Shown piece by piece: positions 16,556 to 25,114 of a DNA stretch of 34,349 nucleotides (positions are counted from its first letter, which is position 1; each line of letters opens with the position of its first letter). The DNA is taken from positions 1 through 34,349 of the forward strand of contig JAFYBE010000112.1 of the NCBI GenBank assembly GCA_017540355.1, read 5' to 3'. Under the pieces are notes generated by a model that was not told where the DNA came from, searched no databases, and was given only the letters and a program-made list of their open reading frames with translations. The stretch is from Lachnospiraceae bacterium (GTDB lineage Bacteria > Bacillota > Clostridia > Lachnospirales > Lachnospiraceae). Both the position numbers and the translations under genes were made by a program.

Positions 16556-17773
16556 TCAGACTTTTCCTTCGGCATGATATACAAATGCAAGTACTTCAGC
16601 CACGGCCTGATAGAGTTCGGGCGGGATCTGTGCTCCCACATCAACATTGGCATACAACATCCTCGCCAGAGGCTTGTCTTCCACAATGTGTATTCCGTTT
16701 TCTCTTGCCGTATCTTTAATACGTTTAGCGAGGAAGTCGGCACCCTTGGCCAATACGATCGGAGCCGGAGCCACCTCGGAATCATACTTGATTGCCACGG
16801 CGTAATGCGTGGGGTTGGTAATAACGACATCGGCCGACGGAACGGACTGCATCATACGTCTCTGAGAAGCTTCTCTCATTCGCTGTCTGATCTTGCCCTT
16901 AATCTCAGGATTACCTTCCTGATTCTTGTACTCCTCCTTAACTTCCTGCTTAGTCATCTTCATGTCTTTGTTAAACTTAAGCTTCTGATAAGTGAAGTCA
17001 CCGGCCGCTATTATAAGATACAAAGCGGATATTCTTACGCCTAAACCTATCACTGTATCTCCGATAAGCCTTATTCCCTGCATAAGGGGCATATCCAACA
17101 GGCCGAACAGCAGGCTGTCCTTGCCTTTGATGTATGAATACGTGATAAGCGCTATCAACCCGATCTTGGCTATGGACTTTATCAGTTCCACCAAAGACTG
17201 GGCAGAGAATATCTTCTTAAATCCCTTCGTGGGATCCAGCTTGCTTAACTTTGGCTGTAAAGGCTTGCCCGTGGGCTTCCATCCGACCTGTATATAGTCA
17301 CATAAAAAAGCTACGAGAAAACCCACCAAAAGCACCGGAGCCAGCATGATTATCATCTGTAACACCGATGTCCTAAACAACGTGCTCATCTCCCTCTGCG
17401 GTGCCACCCCTCCAAGGAGCTTGCACACTGTAGGGATTCTTGTATATACATATTCAAAAGACTGTAAAAATCTTATTCCCAAAGGACCCGACCAGAGCTT
17501 CATGACTATGAACAGCATCAGAAGCCCGACACCGTTAGCTATCTCTCTGCTCTTGGCTACCTGTCCTTCTTTTCTTGCATCCTCAAGCTTTTTCTGAGTT
17601 GCGGGTTCCGTCTTCTCTCCGCCTTCTCCATCATCGGCAAAGAACTGGAGATTAAGGGGTAATCGACAGACTAAATCATGGTCTTTACGAAGGTCACGAT
17701 CATTGTCTTCATCTCTGTATATATGAAGTTCGCCACGGAGGGCAAAAGGCTCGCCGTAAAAAACAGTACACAT
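16556..17773 (-). CDS. flhB: Flagellar export switch protein FlhB (start unresolved)
   Basis: Conserved FlhB sequence begins near position 17662 (LPLNLQFFADD, then GGEKTEPATQKKLEDARKEG). Four membrane helices and a cytosolic domain follow, with the autocleavage site N-P-T-H in VITNPTHYAVAIKY. FlhB switches export from rod/hook to filament substrates after cleavage. The start is a problem. In this frame there is no ATG, GTG or TTG between the conserved N-terminus and the ATG at 17773, which lies 103 bases inside fliR. Before that ATG there is only a weak GGTGGGG. The 37 extra residues it adds look like out-of-frame sequence. The boundary given is the outermost possible start. Confidence 0.85.
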   Translation of the reverse strand: MCTVFYGEPFALRGELHIYRDEDNDRDLRKDHDLVCRLPLNLQFFADDGEGGEKTEPATQKKLEDARKEGQVAKSREIANGVGLLMLFIVMKLWSGPLGIRFLQSFEYVYTRIPTVCKLLGGVAPQREMSTLFRTSVLQMIIMLAPVLLVGFLVAFLCDYIQVGWKPTGKPLQPKLSKLDPTKGFKKIFSAQSLVELIKSIAKIGLIALITYSYIKGKDSLLFGLLDMPLMQGIRLIGDTVIGLGVRISALYLIIAAGDFTYQKLKFNKDMKMTKQEVKEEYKNQEGNPEIKGKIRQRMREASQRRMMQSVPSADVVITNPTHYAVAIKYDSEVAPAPIVLAKGADFLAKRIKDTARENGIHIVEDKPLARMLYANVDVGAQIPPELYQAVAEVLAFVYHAEGKV

Positions 17774-18456
17774 ATCCCCACCAAAACCTTAAGCTGCATA
17801 CCTACAGCGAACATGTTCATCTGAGGCGCCACTTTTGCCATGATGCCAAGTACCGCATTCAGTAAAAGCATAACGGCAAACAACGGCAGACATATACGAA
17901 ATCCTATCGTTATATAATCTGTGGCAAATTTTATTACCGCAGCTAAAAGCTTATCCGAATTAAACACCGCACCGTTAACCGGAATAAGCTCATATGTCTC
18001 AACAAGTGCCGTAATCAGATATCTGTGAAGTCCCGTAAGTATAAGCATCAGTGTAACTGCGTACTGATAAAGCACACCGGACATACTTCCGGATTGTCCC
18101 GTCGTAGGATCCATAAGATTGGCCATCGACAGACCCGTCTCCATATCCATGATCCTTCCGGCAAAATCGACTATGCTGTTGCATATCACGGCGGAATAAC
18201 CTATTATTGCACCGGTCAATGCTTCTTTAAGCACGATCACGGCATATCCGTATACGGTCTCGTATTGTAAAACTTCATGATCCTTACCGATCATGCTGTA
18301 TATCATGCCTGTCAGGAAAAGGGCGAACGCCATTTTCACCATACGCGGTATTCCTCTCTGTGAAAAGAAAGGGGCCACGAACACAAACATACTTATGCGT
18401 ATGAGTATACAGAGCATATACTCAACGTCGAACATATTAATCGTATAATCTATCAT
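17671..18456 (-). CDS. fliR: Flagellar export gate protein FliR
   Basis: A 261-residue integral membrane protein with the FliR pattern: an RISMFVFVAPFFSQRGIP early segment, several hydrophobic helices, and a C-terminal MLLLNAVLGIMAKVAPQMNMFAVGMQLK segment typical of FliR. It forms the core of the export gate with FliP and FliQ. Length is normal and the C-terminus is intact, ending ATG-ATT-TAG. It lies 17 bases after fliQ. Its last 103 bases overlap the flhB reading frame (see that entry). FliR and FlhB are fused in some clostridia, but here they are in different frames. Confidence 0.95.
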   Translation of the reverse strand: MIDYTINMFDVEYMLCILIRISMFVFVAPFFSQRGIPRMVKMAFALFLTGMIYSMIGKDHEVLQYETVYGYAVIVLKEALTGAIIGYSAVICNSIVDFAGRIMDMETGLSMANLMDPTTGQSGSMSGVLYQYAVTLMLILTGLHRYLITALVETYELIPVNGAVFNSDKLLAAVIKFATDYITIGFRICLPLFAVMLLLNAVLGIMAKVAPQMNMFAVGMQLKVLVGICVLFFTASLLPSVANFIYTEMKTMIVTFVKTMI

Positions 18457-18473
18457 ACGCTGTATTCACCGGG

Positions 18474-18743
18474 TCACTTGATATACAATGTAAAATCTGA
18501 CCACAGATCGGTAAGATAATTCACCATATTATTAAGCATCCAATGTCCCAGAATTATCAGGGCCGCAAAGATGGCCAAAAGCTTCGGAACAAAGGTAAGC
18601 GTCTGCTCCTGAATGGATGTCACGGTCTGGAAAATACTGACAATAAGACCGACTGCAAGAGATACTAACAATACCGGAGCGGCTGTGATCACTATCGTAT
18701 ATAATCCGCTACTCATTATCTGAGTCACGTCATCTATAGTCAT
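18474..18743 (-). CDS. fliQ: Flagellar export gate protein FliQ
   Basis: An 89-residue protein with two long hydrophobic helices and the family core VGLIVSIFQTVTSIQEQTL followed by FVPKLLAIFAALIILG. FliQ surrounds the FliP/FliR core of the flagellar export gate in the basal-body membrane patch. Length and order (fliP-fliQ-fliR) are standard. It starts 15 bases after fliP. Confidence 0.96.
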   Translation of the reverse strand: MTIDDVTQIMSSGLYTIVITAAPVLLVSLAVGLIVSIFQTVTSIQEQTLTFVPKLLAIFAALIILGHWMLNNMVNYLTDLWSDFTLYIK

Positions 18744-18758
18744 ATCGTCTCCTTTACG

Positions 18759-19625
18759 CTAGTAGAATGTCCTTACGAGGTTACCTATTACAAGATTCCA
18801 GCCGTCAGCCAGTACAAACAGCAGTATCTTAAACGGCATCGATATCGTAGTGGGCGGAAGCATCATCATACCCATACTCATAAGTACCGATGCAACAACC
18901 ATATCTATGACTATGAACGGGATATATATCATAAAGCCTATGATAAAGGCCGTTCTTAATTCGCTCAGCATAAAACTCGGTATCAAAACAGCATTGGGTA
19001 TGCTCTCGATATTACCGTCCCATTCGGCCCCCGAGATCTCCATAAACATCTGCACGTCCTTGGTTTGAGTCTGGGGATACATGAATTCCCTTATGGGACC
19101 CATTGCCGTTGCAAATGCTTCCTGCTGGGTAATCTCACCTCTGTCAAAAGGCTGTATGGCCTCCGTTCTGACTCTCGCTATGGTCGGCGACATGATAAAG
19201 AACGTAAGGAAAAGCGCCAGACCGACTATGACCTGATTGGGCGGTGCCGTCTGCGTATTCAGTGCCTGCCGTGTAAAATGCAGAACGATTATTATACGCG
19301 TAAAACTGGTAAGGCATATGATAAGTATGGGAGCGAGACCGATAAGCGTAAGAGTTATCAGTATTCTTAACGCACCGTTAACATTACCGTTGCCGTTATC
19401 ATAGGTTACGGTCACCGTATTGGCTATATTCAGTTCCTTAAGGTCGTCACCGCTTTCGGATGTGCCGGGGTCATTGATATTGGTCCTCTCATCTGTAGAA
19501 CCTGTAAGATTGGAATCAAGCGTTCCGTTCTCGACCGCTGTAGCGTGCACACCTACACACGGGTATATACACAATATGCCCACCATTAACAGTAGGCATA
19601 ATGAGCGCGTTATTCTAATCAACAT
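18759..19625 (-). CDS. fliP: Flagellar export gate protein FliP
   Basis: A 288-residue FliP. A cleavable signal peptide is likely (MLIRITRSLCLLLMVGILCI, with a candidate cleavage after VHATA). A polar segment of about 50 residues follows, then the conserved core: LIGLAPILIICLTSFTRIII, RQALNTQTAPPNQVIVGLAL and the C-terminal FVLADGWNLVIGNLVRTF. Five FliP subunits form the inner export pore. The polar segment after the signal peptide is somewhat long, as in other Gram-positive FliP proteins. The start (ATG 19625) is eleven bases after fliO. Confidence 0.96.
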   Translation of the reverse strand: MLIRITRSLCLLLMVGILCIYPCVGVHATAVENGTLDSNLTGSTDERTNINDPGTSESGDDLKELNIANTVTVTYDNGNGNVNGALRILITLTLIGLAPILIICLTSFTRIIIVLHFTRQALNTQTAPPNQVIVGLALFLTFFIMSPTIARVRTEAIQPFDRGEITQQEAFATAMGPIREFMYPQTQTKDVQMFMEISGAEWDGNIESIPNAVLIPSFMLSELRTAFIIGFMIYIPFIVIDMVVASVLMSMGMMMLPPTTISMPFKILLFVLADGWNLVIGNLVRTFY

Positions 19626-19636
19626 TCCGTAATTCT

Positions 19637-20011
19637 CTATTCATCACAATGACTTCCCTTATCATCGGACCCGTCTTTGGTGCCGATACCCGCACGTACC
19701 TTGTCAAGAATTGCGTCAAACTTAAGACCGCTTAATGAGCCGTCGTCTCTAAATTCCAAATCCTCTTGGGGTATATCGCAGATATAGGAAGACGAATCCT
19801 TGCTTACCGAAAGTGCCACATACTTCTTCCCTATACGTACAATCTCTACGTATACCGAAGGAGCAATACGAGCACTCTCGATTAATTCAATATTGCCGCT
19901 GCTGCCTGCCGTCTTCTGATAATTGCCTATGAATCTGGTCACGAAGTATGTAACCGCCAGAACAATTATGAAGATCAGCAGCACGGTAATAAACTGCGCA
20001 AAGGAATTCAT
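19637..20011 (-). CDS. fliO: FliO/FliZ family export accessory protein
   Basis: A 124-residue protein with one N-terminal membrane helix (about 6-26) and a small cytosolic domain (ELIESARIAPSVYVEIVRIGKKYVALSVS, then EDLEF) characteristic of FliO, called FliZ in B. subtilis. FliO assists assembly of the FliP pore. The position between cheY and fliP is exactly that of fliZ in Bacillus. Identification rests on topology, the core motif and synteny, because the family diverges quickly. Confidence 0.88.
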   Translation of the reverse strand: MNSFAQFITVLLIFIIVLAVTYFVTRFIGNYQKTAGSSGNIELIESARIAPSVYVEIVRIGKKYVALSVSKDSSSYICDIPQEDLEFRDDGSLSGLKFDAILDKVRAGIGTKDGSDDKGSHCDE

Positions 20012-20023
20012 TTATAAACTATC

Positions 20024-20386
20024 CTAACCTATAACTTTCTTAACGGCTTCGATAACTCTGTCTGCCTGGAAAGGCTTAACGATAAAGTCCTTAGCGCCGT
20101 TCTGGATAGACTCGATAACCATAGCCTGTTGACCCATGGCTGAACACATTATAACCTTGGCGTCAGCATCGCTTCCCTTGATAGCCTTAAGCGCCTGAAG
20201 ACCATCCATCTCAGGCATTGTGATATCCATAAGTACAAGATCAGGCTTGAGTTCGCCGTACTTCTCAACACCCTTAGCACCGTTCTCTGCTTCGCCTACA
20301 ACATTGTAGCCGTTCTTGGTGAGGATGTCCTTGATCATCATTCTCATGAATGCCGCGTCATCGCAGATTAAAATATTCTTTGCCAT
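20024..20386 (-). CDS. cheY: Chemotaxis response regulator CheY
   Basis: A 120-residue receiver domain with D9/D10, phospho-acceptor D54 (VLMDITMPEMDG), switch residue S82 (MCSAMGQQ) and K104 (FIVKPFQADR). It lies between fliY and fliO, the exact position of cheY in B. subtilis, so this is the principal motor-binding CheY. Phosphorylated by CheA, it binds the EIDSLL-type peptides at the N-termini of FliM and FliY. FliY and CheC remove the phosphate. Confidence 0.96.
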   Translation of the reverse strand: MAKNILICDDAAFMRMMIKDILTKNGYNVVGEAENGAKGVEKYGELKPDLVLMDITMPEMDGLQALKAIKGSDADAKVIMCSAMGQQAMVIESIQNGAKDFIVKPFQADRVIEAVKKVIG

Positions 20387-20405
20387 AATTCTCCACTCCT
20401 AACTC

Positions 20406-21647
20406 TTATTTTGTGATCTCCGTTACACGAATACCGAAACTTTCTTCAATAACAACAACTTCTCCCTTGGCTACGAACTTTCCGTTAACCAAAACATCTA
20501 TAGGTTCTCCGGCTATCCTGTCAAGCTCTATGATGGTTCCCGGAGAGAAGTCCAAAATCTCTGAGATTGATTTCTTGGTCCTGCCAAGTTCAACCGTTAC
20601 CTCCAAAGGTACATCGAGAATAAGATCAATATTCTCGTTGCTTGCCAATGCTCCAAGGCCGTTACCGAAGCTCTCAAACTGCGCGGGCTGGTAATTCATA
20701 CCCGGTGCAGGCATTCCGTAAGGCATCTGGTAAGGCATTCCGTATCCCGGTTGCATTCCCGCATTGGGATCTGCAGTCTGCGGCATCGGTGCAGGTGCCA
20801 CCGGCGGCGGTGTATATGCTACCGGTTCAGGTGCAGGTGCCGGGGTCGGTGCAGCTGCTGGTGCAGGTGCAGGTGCCGGTGCCGGCTCGGGTTCGGGAGC
20901 AGGTACGGTATCAAGTAATCCGCCTCCCATGAATGTATCAACTATCTCTTTGGCAAATTCCAGAGGATACAACTGAAGGATTGTACTGTCTACCAGTTCG
21001 CCTATCTGCATCCTGAAAGCAATCTCCACGAAATCACCTGCCAGGAAATTGGCTACGTCCGTTCCCTCAAGCTTCTCGGTCTGTACATCCACCAAATCCG
21101 CCGTCGGCGGTGAGATGTCTATCATCTTGCCAAGCATCTGTGATAAGGATGTTGCCGATGAGCCCATCATCTGGTTCATGGCCTCGGATATTGCACTTAA
21201 GTGTAATTCTCCGAGTTCACCGTCCGTATTGGTTCCGTCTCCGCCCATCATAAGATCGGTGATTATCTTAACATCGTCCTCTTTAAGAATGAGGATGTTG
21301 GAACCGTCCAGTCCGACCGTGTACTTAATCTGAATGAATACACAGGGTCTTTCCTTATCTTTTGTAAGTTCCTCCCAGTTGCTTATGCTGACAACGGGAG
21401 TTGTGATATTAACTTTTTGATTAACAAGGGAAAATAGAGTCGTGGCTGATGTTCCCATGCTAATATTGGCTACTTCACCAATGGCATCTTTTTCTATATC
21501 GGTAAGTGTAAAACTACCGGATGCCGGTGCCGAATCCCCTGCGGGGGCTTCTGCGGGTGTGTCCGCCGGAGCGTCTGCCGGAGCATCTGCTGTCATTCCG
21601 CCAAGTAGAGCATTTATCTCGTCCTGAGATAAAATACCACCATCCAT
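20406..21647 (-). CDS. fliY: Flagellar switch protein/phosphatase FliY
   Basis: A 413-residue FliY. The N-terminal peptide LSQDEINALLGGM resembles the CheY-P-binding peptide of FliM, and an Ala/Pro/Asp linker follows. The CheC-like domain has two complete phosphatase signatures: D54-E58-N61-G65 and S151-E155-N158-G162. A long Pro/Ala/Met-rich linker (about 240-325) leads to a FliN-type SpoA domain (DVPLEVTVELGRTKKSISEILDF to the end). FliY replaces FliN in the C-ring of Firmicutes and also dephosphorylates CheY-P. It starts four bases after fliM. Confidence 0.95.
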   Translation of the reverse strand: MDGGILSQDEINALLGGMTADAPADAPADTPAEAPAGDSAPASGSFTLTDIEKDAIGEVANISMGTSATTLFSLVNQKVNITTPVVSISNWEELTKDKERPCVFIQIKYTVGLDGSNILILKEDDVKIITDLMMGGDGTNTDGELGELHLSAISEAMNQMMGSSATSLSQMLGKMIDISPPTADLVDVQTEKLEGTDVANFLAGDFVEIAFRMQIGELVDSTILQLYPLEFAKEIVDTFMGGGLLDTVPAPEPEPAPAPAPAPAAAPTPAPAPEPVAYTPPPVAPAPMPQTADPNAGMQPGYGMPYQMPYGMPAPGMNYQPAQFESFGNGLGALASNENIDLILDVPLEVTVELGRTKKSISEILDFSPGTIIELDRIAGEPIDVLVNGKFVAKGEVVVIEESFGIRVTEITK

Positions 21648-21651
21648 GCTT

Positions 21652-22632
21652 CTATTCCTCCTCTCTTATGACTGATGTCACTCTTACGGCATAATTGTCA
21701 TTACTCTTGCCGGGCATCGCCATAAATTTCTTGATATTCCCCACATATATCTCAAGTTCGTCTTCGGTTCTGGAGCCAAGTCTTATAATGTCTCCGCACT
21801 GAAGATTCACAAAGTCATTGACTGAAATGACGCTCTTACCTAAGACTGCCTTAACCGGCGCGTCTACACGTCTTATCATAGCCTCGACATACTGAGAATA
21901 ATCTTCGTCGTTCTGTTCTTTCATTGTCGAATACCAGAACTTGGTATTCAACTTATCCATGATGTCTTCCACCGTACTGAAGGGCAGACACACATTCATG
22001 AATCCTTCCACATCACCTATCTTAAGATTGAGCGTTACAATCGCTATCATATCGTTAGGTGCTATGATCTGTGCGAACTGCGGATTGGTCTCGATACGTT
22101 CCAAAAACGGCTCGATATCCACTACATTCTTCCACGGATCTCTCATAAGCTGCATACAGATCGACATGATCTTATTGAGTATTACAAGCTCTATATCCGA
22201 GAAATCTCTTTCTTTGTCTATCGGAACTCCCTGTCCTCCGAGCATTCTGTCAATCATCGCAAATCCCAGATTGGGCGCCAGCTCCAGAATTATCTGTCCC
22301 TGAAGCGGACTGAAATTGACTATTCCCAGTATGACCGGATTGCTAAGTGCATTAGAGAATTCCGAGAAAACAACCGTCTCGGAACTGGCAACCGATATCT
22401 GCACGCTCTTTCGCAAATAAAGCGGAAGGTTGGTAGATAAAAGTCTGCCGTAATGCTCATATATGATCTCTAATGTACGCAGGTGTTCTTTGGAGAATTT
22501 TGCAGGCCTTGCAAAATCATAATTACGAACCTGCTTTTCGTCCTTTTTCGATATCTCCTCGGCATCCAGTTCACCGGTGCTAAGTGCTGCCAGCAAACTG
22601 TCTATCTCATTTTGAGATAATACCTCACCCAA
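21652..22632 (-). CDS. fliM: Flagellar motor switch protein FliM
   Basis: A 326-residue FliM. The N-terminus MGEVLSQNEIDSLLAAL is the CheY-P-binding peptide. The middle CheC-like domain (about 45-230) lacks the phosphatase residues, as usual for FliM, and contains ILELAPNLGFAMIDRMLGGQG. The C-terminal SpoA domain includes RVDAPVKAVLGKSVISVNDF. The start is a TTG at 22632 with AGGAGG about eight bases upstream; there is no nearby ATG. FliM links FliG to FliY in the C-ring. Confidence 0.96.
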   Translation of the reverse strand: MGEVLSQNEIDSLLAALSTGELDAEEISKKDEKQVRNYDFARPAKFSKEHLRTLEIIYEHYGRLLSTNLPLYLRKSVQISVASSETVVFSEFSNALSNPVILGIVNFSPLQGQIILELAPNLGFAMIDRMLGGQGVPIDKERDFSDIELVILNKIMSICMQLMRDPWKNVVDIEPFLERIETNPQFAQIIAPNDMIAIVTLNLKIGDVEGFMNVCLPFSTVEDIMDKLNTKFWYSTMKEQNDEDYSQYVEAMIRRVDAPVKAVLGKSVISVNDFVNLQCGDIIRLGSRTEDELEIYVGNIKKFMAMPGKSNDNYAVRVTSVIREEE

Positions 22633-22660
22633 GCAGGCTCACCTCCTTTGTGACGGCACT

Positions 22661-23182
22661 TTACGAGAACATTATATCTCTGAATACCACGTTGTATATG
22701 AACTTTGAACCATACATGCTCTGTATGCGCTCAAGTATCTCCTGTCTGAGCATGTCGGGATTGCTCTCGGCTTCCTCAATCGGATGAGACTGTATAACAG
22801 AGAATATCTCACTCTTGATCAAGTCCATATTACTCTCAACCATCGGCTTATACTTCTCGTAGTCAGGATCCTTCTTGTTAAGTGATAACGAAACGGATAC
22901 CAGACAGTAATGCGGCTCGCCGTCAGCACCCTTGGCAAGGGATATGGTCATCTGATCGGGAATCTGAATGACCTCTATGTCCTCCATGGTGATCTCTTCG
23001 GCCGGTCCTTCTCCCGGTTCCGATACATCGGCCACTTCAAGCGATAAGGCACTTGATATTCCGTCTATCAGTCTGGCCGTCTTTTTCATGGTGCCCATAA
23101 CGGAGAACATAAGGATCGCCGTCAATACGGTGTTGACTATAAGCAACGCAAGCACCAGGATTGATATCATATTCTTCTTCAT
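22661..23182 (-). CDS. fliL: Flagellar basal body-associated protein FliL
   Basis: A 173-residue protein with one N-terminal membrane helix (about 5-28), a linker and an extracytoplasmic FliL domain (MTISLAKGADGEPHYCLVSVSLSL to the end), closing with KFIYNVVFRDIMFS, typical of FliL. FliL forms a ring around the stator and supports torque. Its place after motB and before fliM is common in clostridia. Length is normal. Confidence 0.92.
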   Translation of the reverse strand: MKKNMISILVLALLIVNTVLTAILMFSVMGTMKKTARLIDGISSALSLEVADVSEPGEGPAEEITMEDIEVIQIPDQMTISLAKGADGEPHYCLVSVSLSLNKKDPDYEKYKPMVESNMDLIKSEIFSVIQSHPIEEAESNPDMLRQEILERIQSMYGSKFIYNVVFRDIMFS

Positions 23183-23214
23183 AGCAATTACTCTCTCCCG
23201 AATCTGCCGTGCCG

Positions 23215-24051
23215 TTAACTCTCGGCACTTAAGCTGTTATATATCTTGATCTCTATTCTTCTGTTCTTAGCTCTGCCCTCGGGTGTGGAATTGTCCGCTA
23301 CCGGAAGGTATTCGCCTCTTCCCGAATGCTTGATCTTGGCAGGATCGAGGCTTGTGTTCTGTACAAGGTAATCAAACATCGCCAGCGCTCTGTATGAACT
23401 CAGTACATCGTTGCTCTCATACTTGCTCGTATGAATCGGAACATTATCCGTATGTCCCTCTATCTCTATCGTCGAAGAAGCGTATCTCTCAAGGATGACC
23501 GCTATCTTCTGTATCATGGGCATTGCCTCGGTCTTAAGATCCGAAGAACCCGAATCGAAAAGCACCGAACCCTTAAGTGTAAGCTGTACATACTGTGATG
23601 TGAACTCTATATCCACATCCTTGTCTATTCCGCTTTCGTTAAGCGCCTCGGAAACCTTCTCCGCCAGTTCTTCACTGGCCGCAAGCTGCTCCTGTTCAAG
23701 CGCCTCTTTAAGCTCTTCCGCACTGCTGTCGGCCTCGTCCTTATTAAGGTCGTTCTGCTTGGCCGTCTGCTCGGCGGCCGCTCCGGTATTGCTTATATAC
23801 ATATCCAGGTTATTAAGCTGGCTCACACCGTTGCTTATAAGCAAACCGTCATCAAATGATGAACCGCCGGCCTGGAATATGCTGAATGTATTCGAAAATG
23901 ATGCCGCTATCTCCTGGAACTTCTGCGCATCAATGGATGACATTGAGAAAAGAAGAACGAAGAAGCAAAGCAGGAGGTTCATAAGGTCGGCAAACGTGGA
24001 TTGCCACGCCGGCGCGCCTTTAGGCGGCTCTTCTGCTTTCCTCTTAGCCAT
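23215..24051 (-). CDS. motB: Flagellar stator protein MotB
   Basis: About 278 residues from the ATG at 24051. The single membrane helix carries the proton-relay Asp22 in STFADLMNLLLCFFVLLFS. A linker and coiled coil follow, then an OmpA-like peptidoglycan-binding domain (IEIEGHTDNVPIHT, then PEGRAKNRRIEIKI). The ATG at 24051 is chosen over a GTG at 24060 because GGAGG lies about eight bases upstream. The start overlaps the motA stop by eight bases (ATGGCTAA), indicating translational coupling. It anchors the stator to the cell wall. Confidence 0.95.
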   Translation of the reverse strand: MAKRKAEEPPKGAPAWQSTFADLMNLLLCFFVLLFSMSSIDAQKFQEIAASFSNTFSIFQAGGSSFDDGLLISNGVSQLNNLDMYISNTGAAAEQTAKQNDLNKDEADSSAEELKEALEQEQLAASEELAEKVSEALNESGIDKDVDIEFTSQYVQLTLKGSVLFDSGSSDLKTEAMPMIQKIAVILERYASSTIEIEGHTDNVPIHTSKYESNDVLSSYRALAMFDYLVQNTSLDPAKIKHSGRGEYLPVADNSTPEGRAKNRRIEIKIYNSLSAES

Positions 24052-24841
24052 CTCCTTCACCTCCCTGGGCTGCTTCCATAGCTGCCTTCTCGGCGGGAGT
24101 TAAGAATGACTTAAGCTTCTCTTCTATTACTCGGGGATTCTCACCGGCCTGAATAGATAAAAGTCCCTCTATCATTATCTCCTTACTCATCATCTCTTCT
24201 TCATTACGCGACTTAAGCTTGGCGCCTACAGGTGCGCATATCCAGTTGGCAAGCAGCGAACCGTACAAAGTTGTAAGCAGGGCTACCGCCATGGCAGGTC
24301 CGATAGATGAGGGATCCGACATGTTCTGAAGCATGTTAACGAGACCTATCAGGGTACCGATCATACCCCAGGCAGGTCCCATACCTCCAAGGTTCTCCCA
24401 GAAACCGATCTTGGTTCTGTGTCTTGAATCTATACTCATCATCTCAGTCTCCATGATGCCACGAACAAGCTCGGGATCGGTACCGTCGACGATCAGCAGG
24501 ATTCCCTTTTTAAGGAATGCGTCATCAAGCTCACCTGCTGCTTCCTCTAACGACAACAAGCCCTCCTTACGTGCTACATTGGAGAGATCGATAATTTTCT
24601 TTATTACACCGGGCACATCCAGCGCGCTCGTCTTAAATGTCAATAATATAGATTTAAAGCCTGCAATGTAATCGGGTATCGTGTAAGATGCCAGAATACA
24701 CATGAACGCACCGCCGAAAGTGATCAGCGCAGAAGGCGCATCCAGGAAATTCAGAGTCGCGGCAAAACTCTTACCGAACACAATTCCGAATATACACAGT
24801 GCCAAGCAGACTACTAAACCTATTATGGTCGCCAGATCCAC
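24044..24841 (-). CDS. motA: Flagellar stator protein MotA
   Basis: A 265-residue MotA with four membrane helices, two near the N-terminus and two around 140-205. The latter pair contains GMIGTLIGLVNMLQNM and GPAMAVALLTTLYGSLLANW, both diagnostic. The large cytoplasmic loop contains the charged region that contacts FliG. The start is a GTG at 24841, preceded by AGGTGG. Whether the motor runs on protons or sodium cannot be settled by eye. motAB lies inside the fla/che cluster here, unlike in B. subtilis. Confidence 0.96.
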   Translation of the reverse strand: MDLATIIGLVVCLALCIFGIVFGKSFAATLNFLDAPSALITFGGAFMCILASYTIPDYIAGFKSILLTFKTSALDVPGVIKKIIDLSNVARKEGLLSLEEAAGELDDAFLKKGILLIVDGTDPELVRGIMETEMMSIDSRHRTKIGFWENLGGMGPAWGMIGTLIGLVNMLQNMSDPSSIGPAMAVALLTTLYGSLLANWICAPVGAKLKSRNEEEMMSKEIMIEGLLSIQAGENPRVIEEKLKSFLTPAEKAAMEAAQGGEGDG

Positions 24842-24872
24842 AATAATCCACCTGTGCTTCCATCAAATTGCA

Positions 24873-25058
24873 TCAATTGACAGAAATATCCTTTCTATAC
24901 GATTTTACTAGATTATTCACTTCTTGTCTACTTTCTTTTACAATTATTTTACGTCCCGTTGTAAAAGAAATTACGGTATCGGGATTGGACTCTACGGTCT
25001 CAATCAAGTCCTGATTCACCAGTGTCTTGGTCCCGTTCAATTTGGTTACTTCAATCAT
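24873..25058 (-). CDS. flbD: FlbD/SwrD family small protein
   Basis: A 61-residue FlbD family protein: MIEVTKLNGTKTLVNQDLIE, then a VISFTTGRKIIVKES core and a basic tail. In B. subtilis the equivalent SwrD, encoded between flgE and fliL, increases flagellar power by acting on the stator. Here the gene lies directly before motAB (31 bases), which fits a stator role. A good Shine-Dalgarno (GGAGG) precedes the ATG. It is the first gene after a hairpin and promoter-like element. Confidence 0.92.
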   Translation of the reverse strand: MIEVTKLNGTKTLVNQDLIETVESNPDTVISFTTGRKIIVKESRQEVNNLVKSYRKDISVN

Positions 25059-25085
25059 ACTTTTCCTCCAATCCCATCAACACAT

Positions 25086-25094
25086 ATTATACCA
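25086..25094 (-). promoter_or_regulatory. Extended -10 promoter upstream of flbD-motAB
   Basis: The minus strand reads TGGTATAAT (25086-25094), a perfect extended -10 (TG-N-TATAAT), about 28 bases before the flbD ATG. No good -35 is present at 16-18 bases (TTTCGC at best), which extended -10 promoters tolerate. It would start a transcript for flbD, motA, motB and the downstream switch genes. Sequence match only; activity is inferred. Confidence 0.5.
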
Positions 25095-25114
25095 TATATT
25101 GTGGCAAAGCGAAA

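Noticed and set aside
18759-19625. Long polar N-terminal stretch in FliP as a possible domain insertion
   Set aside because: A signal peptide plus variable polar segment is common in Gram-positive FliP; the core is intact.
20764-20976. Plus-strand Gly/Ala-rich open frame
   Set aside because: Antisense of the Pro/Ala linker of fliY; repeat composition keeps the opposite strand open by chance.
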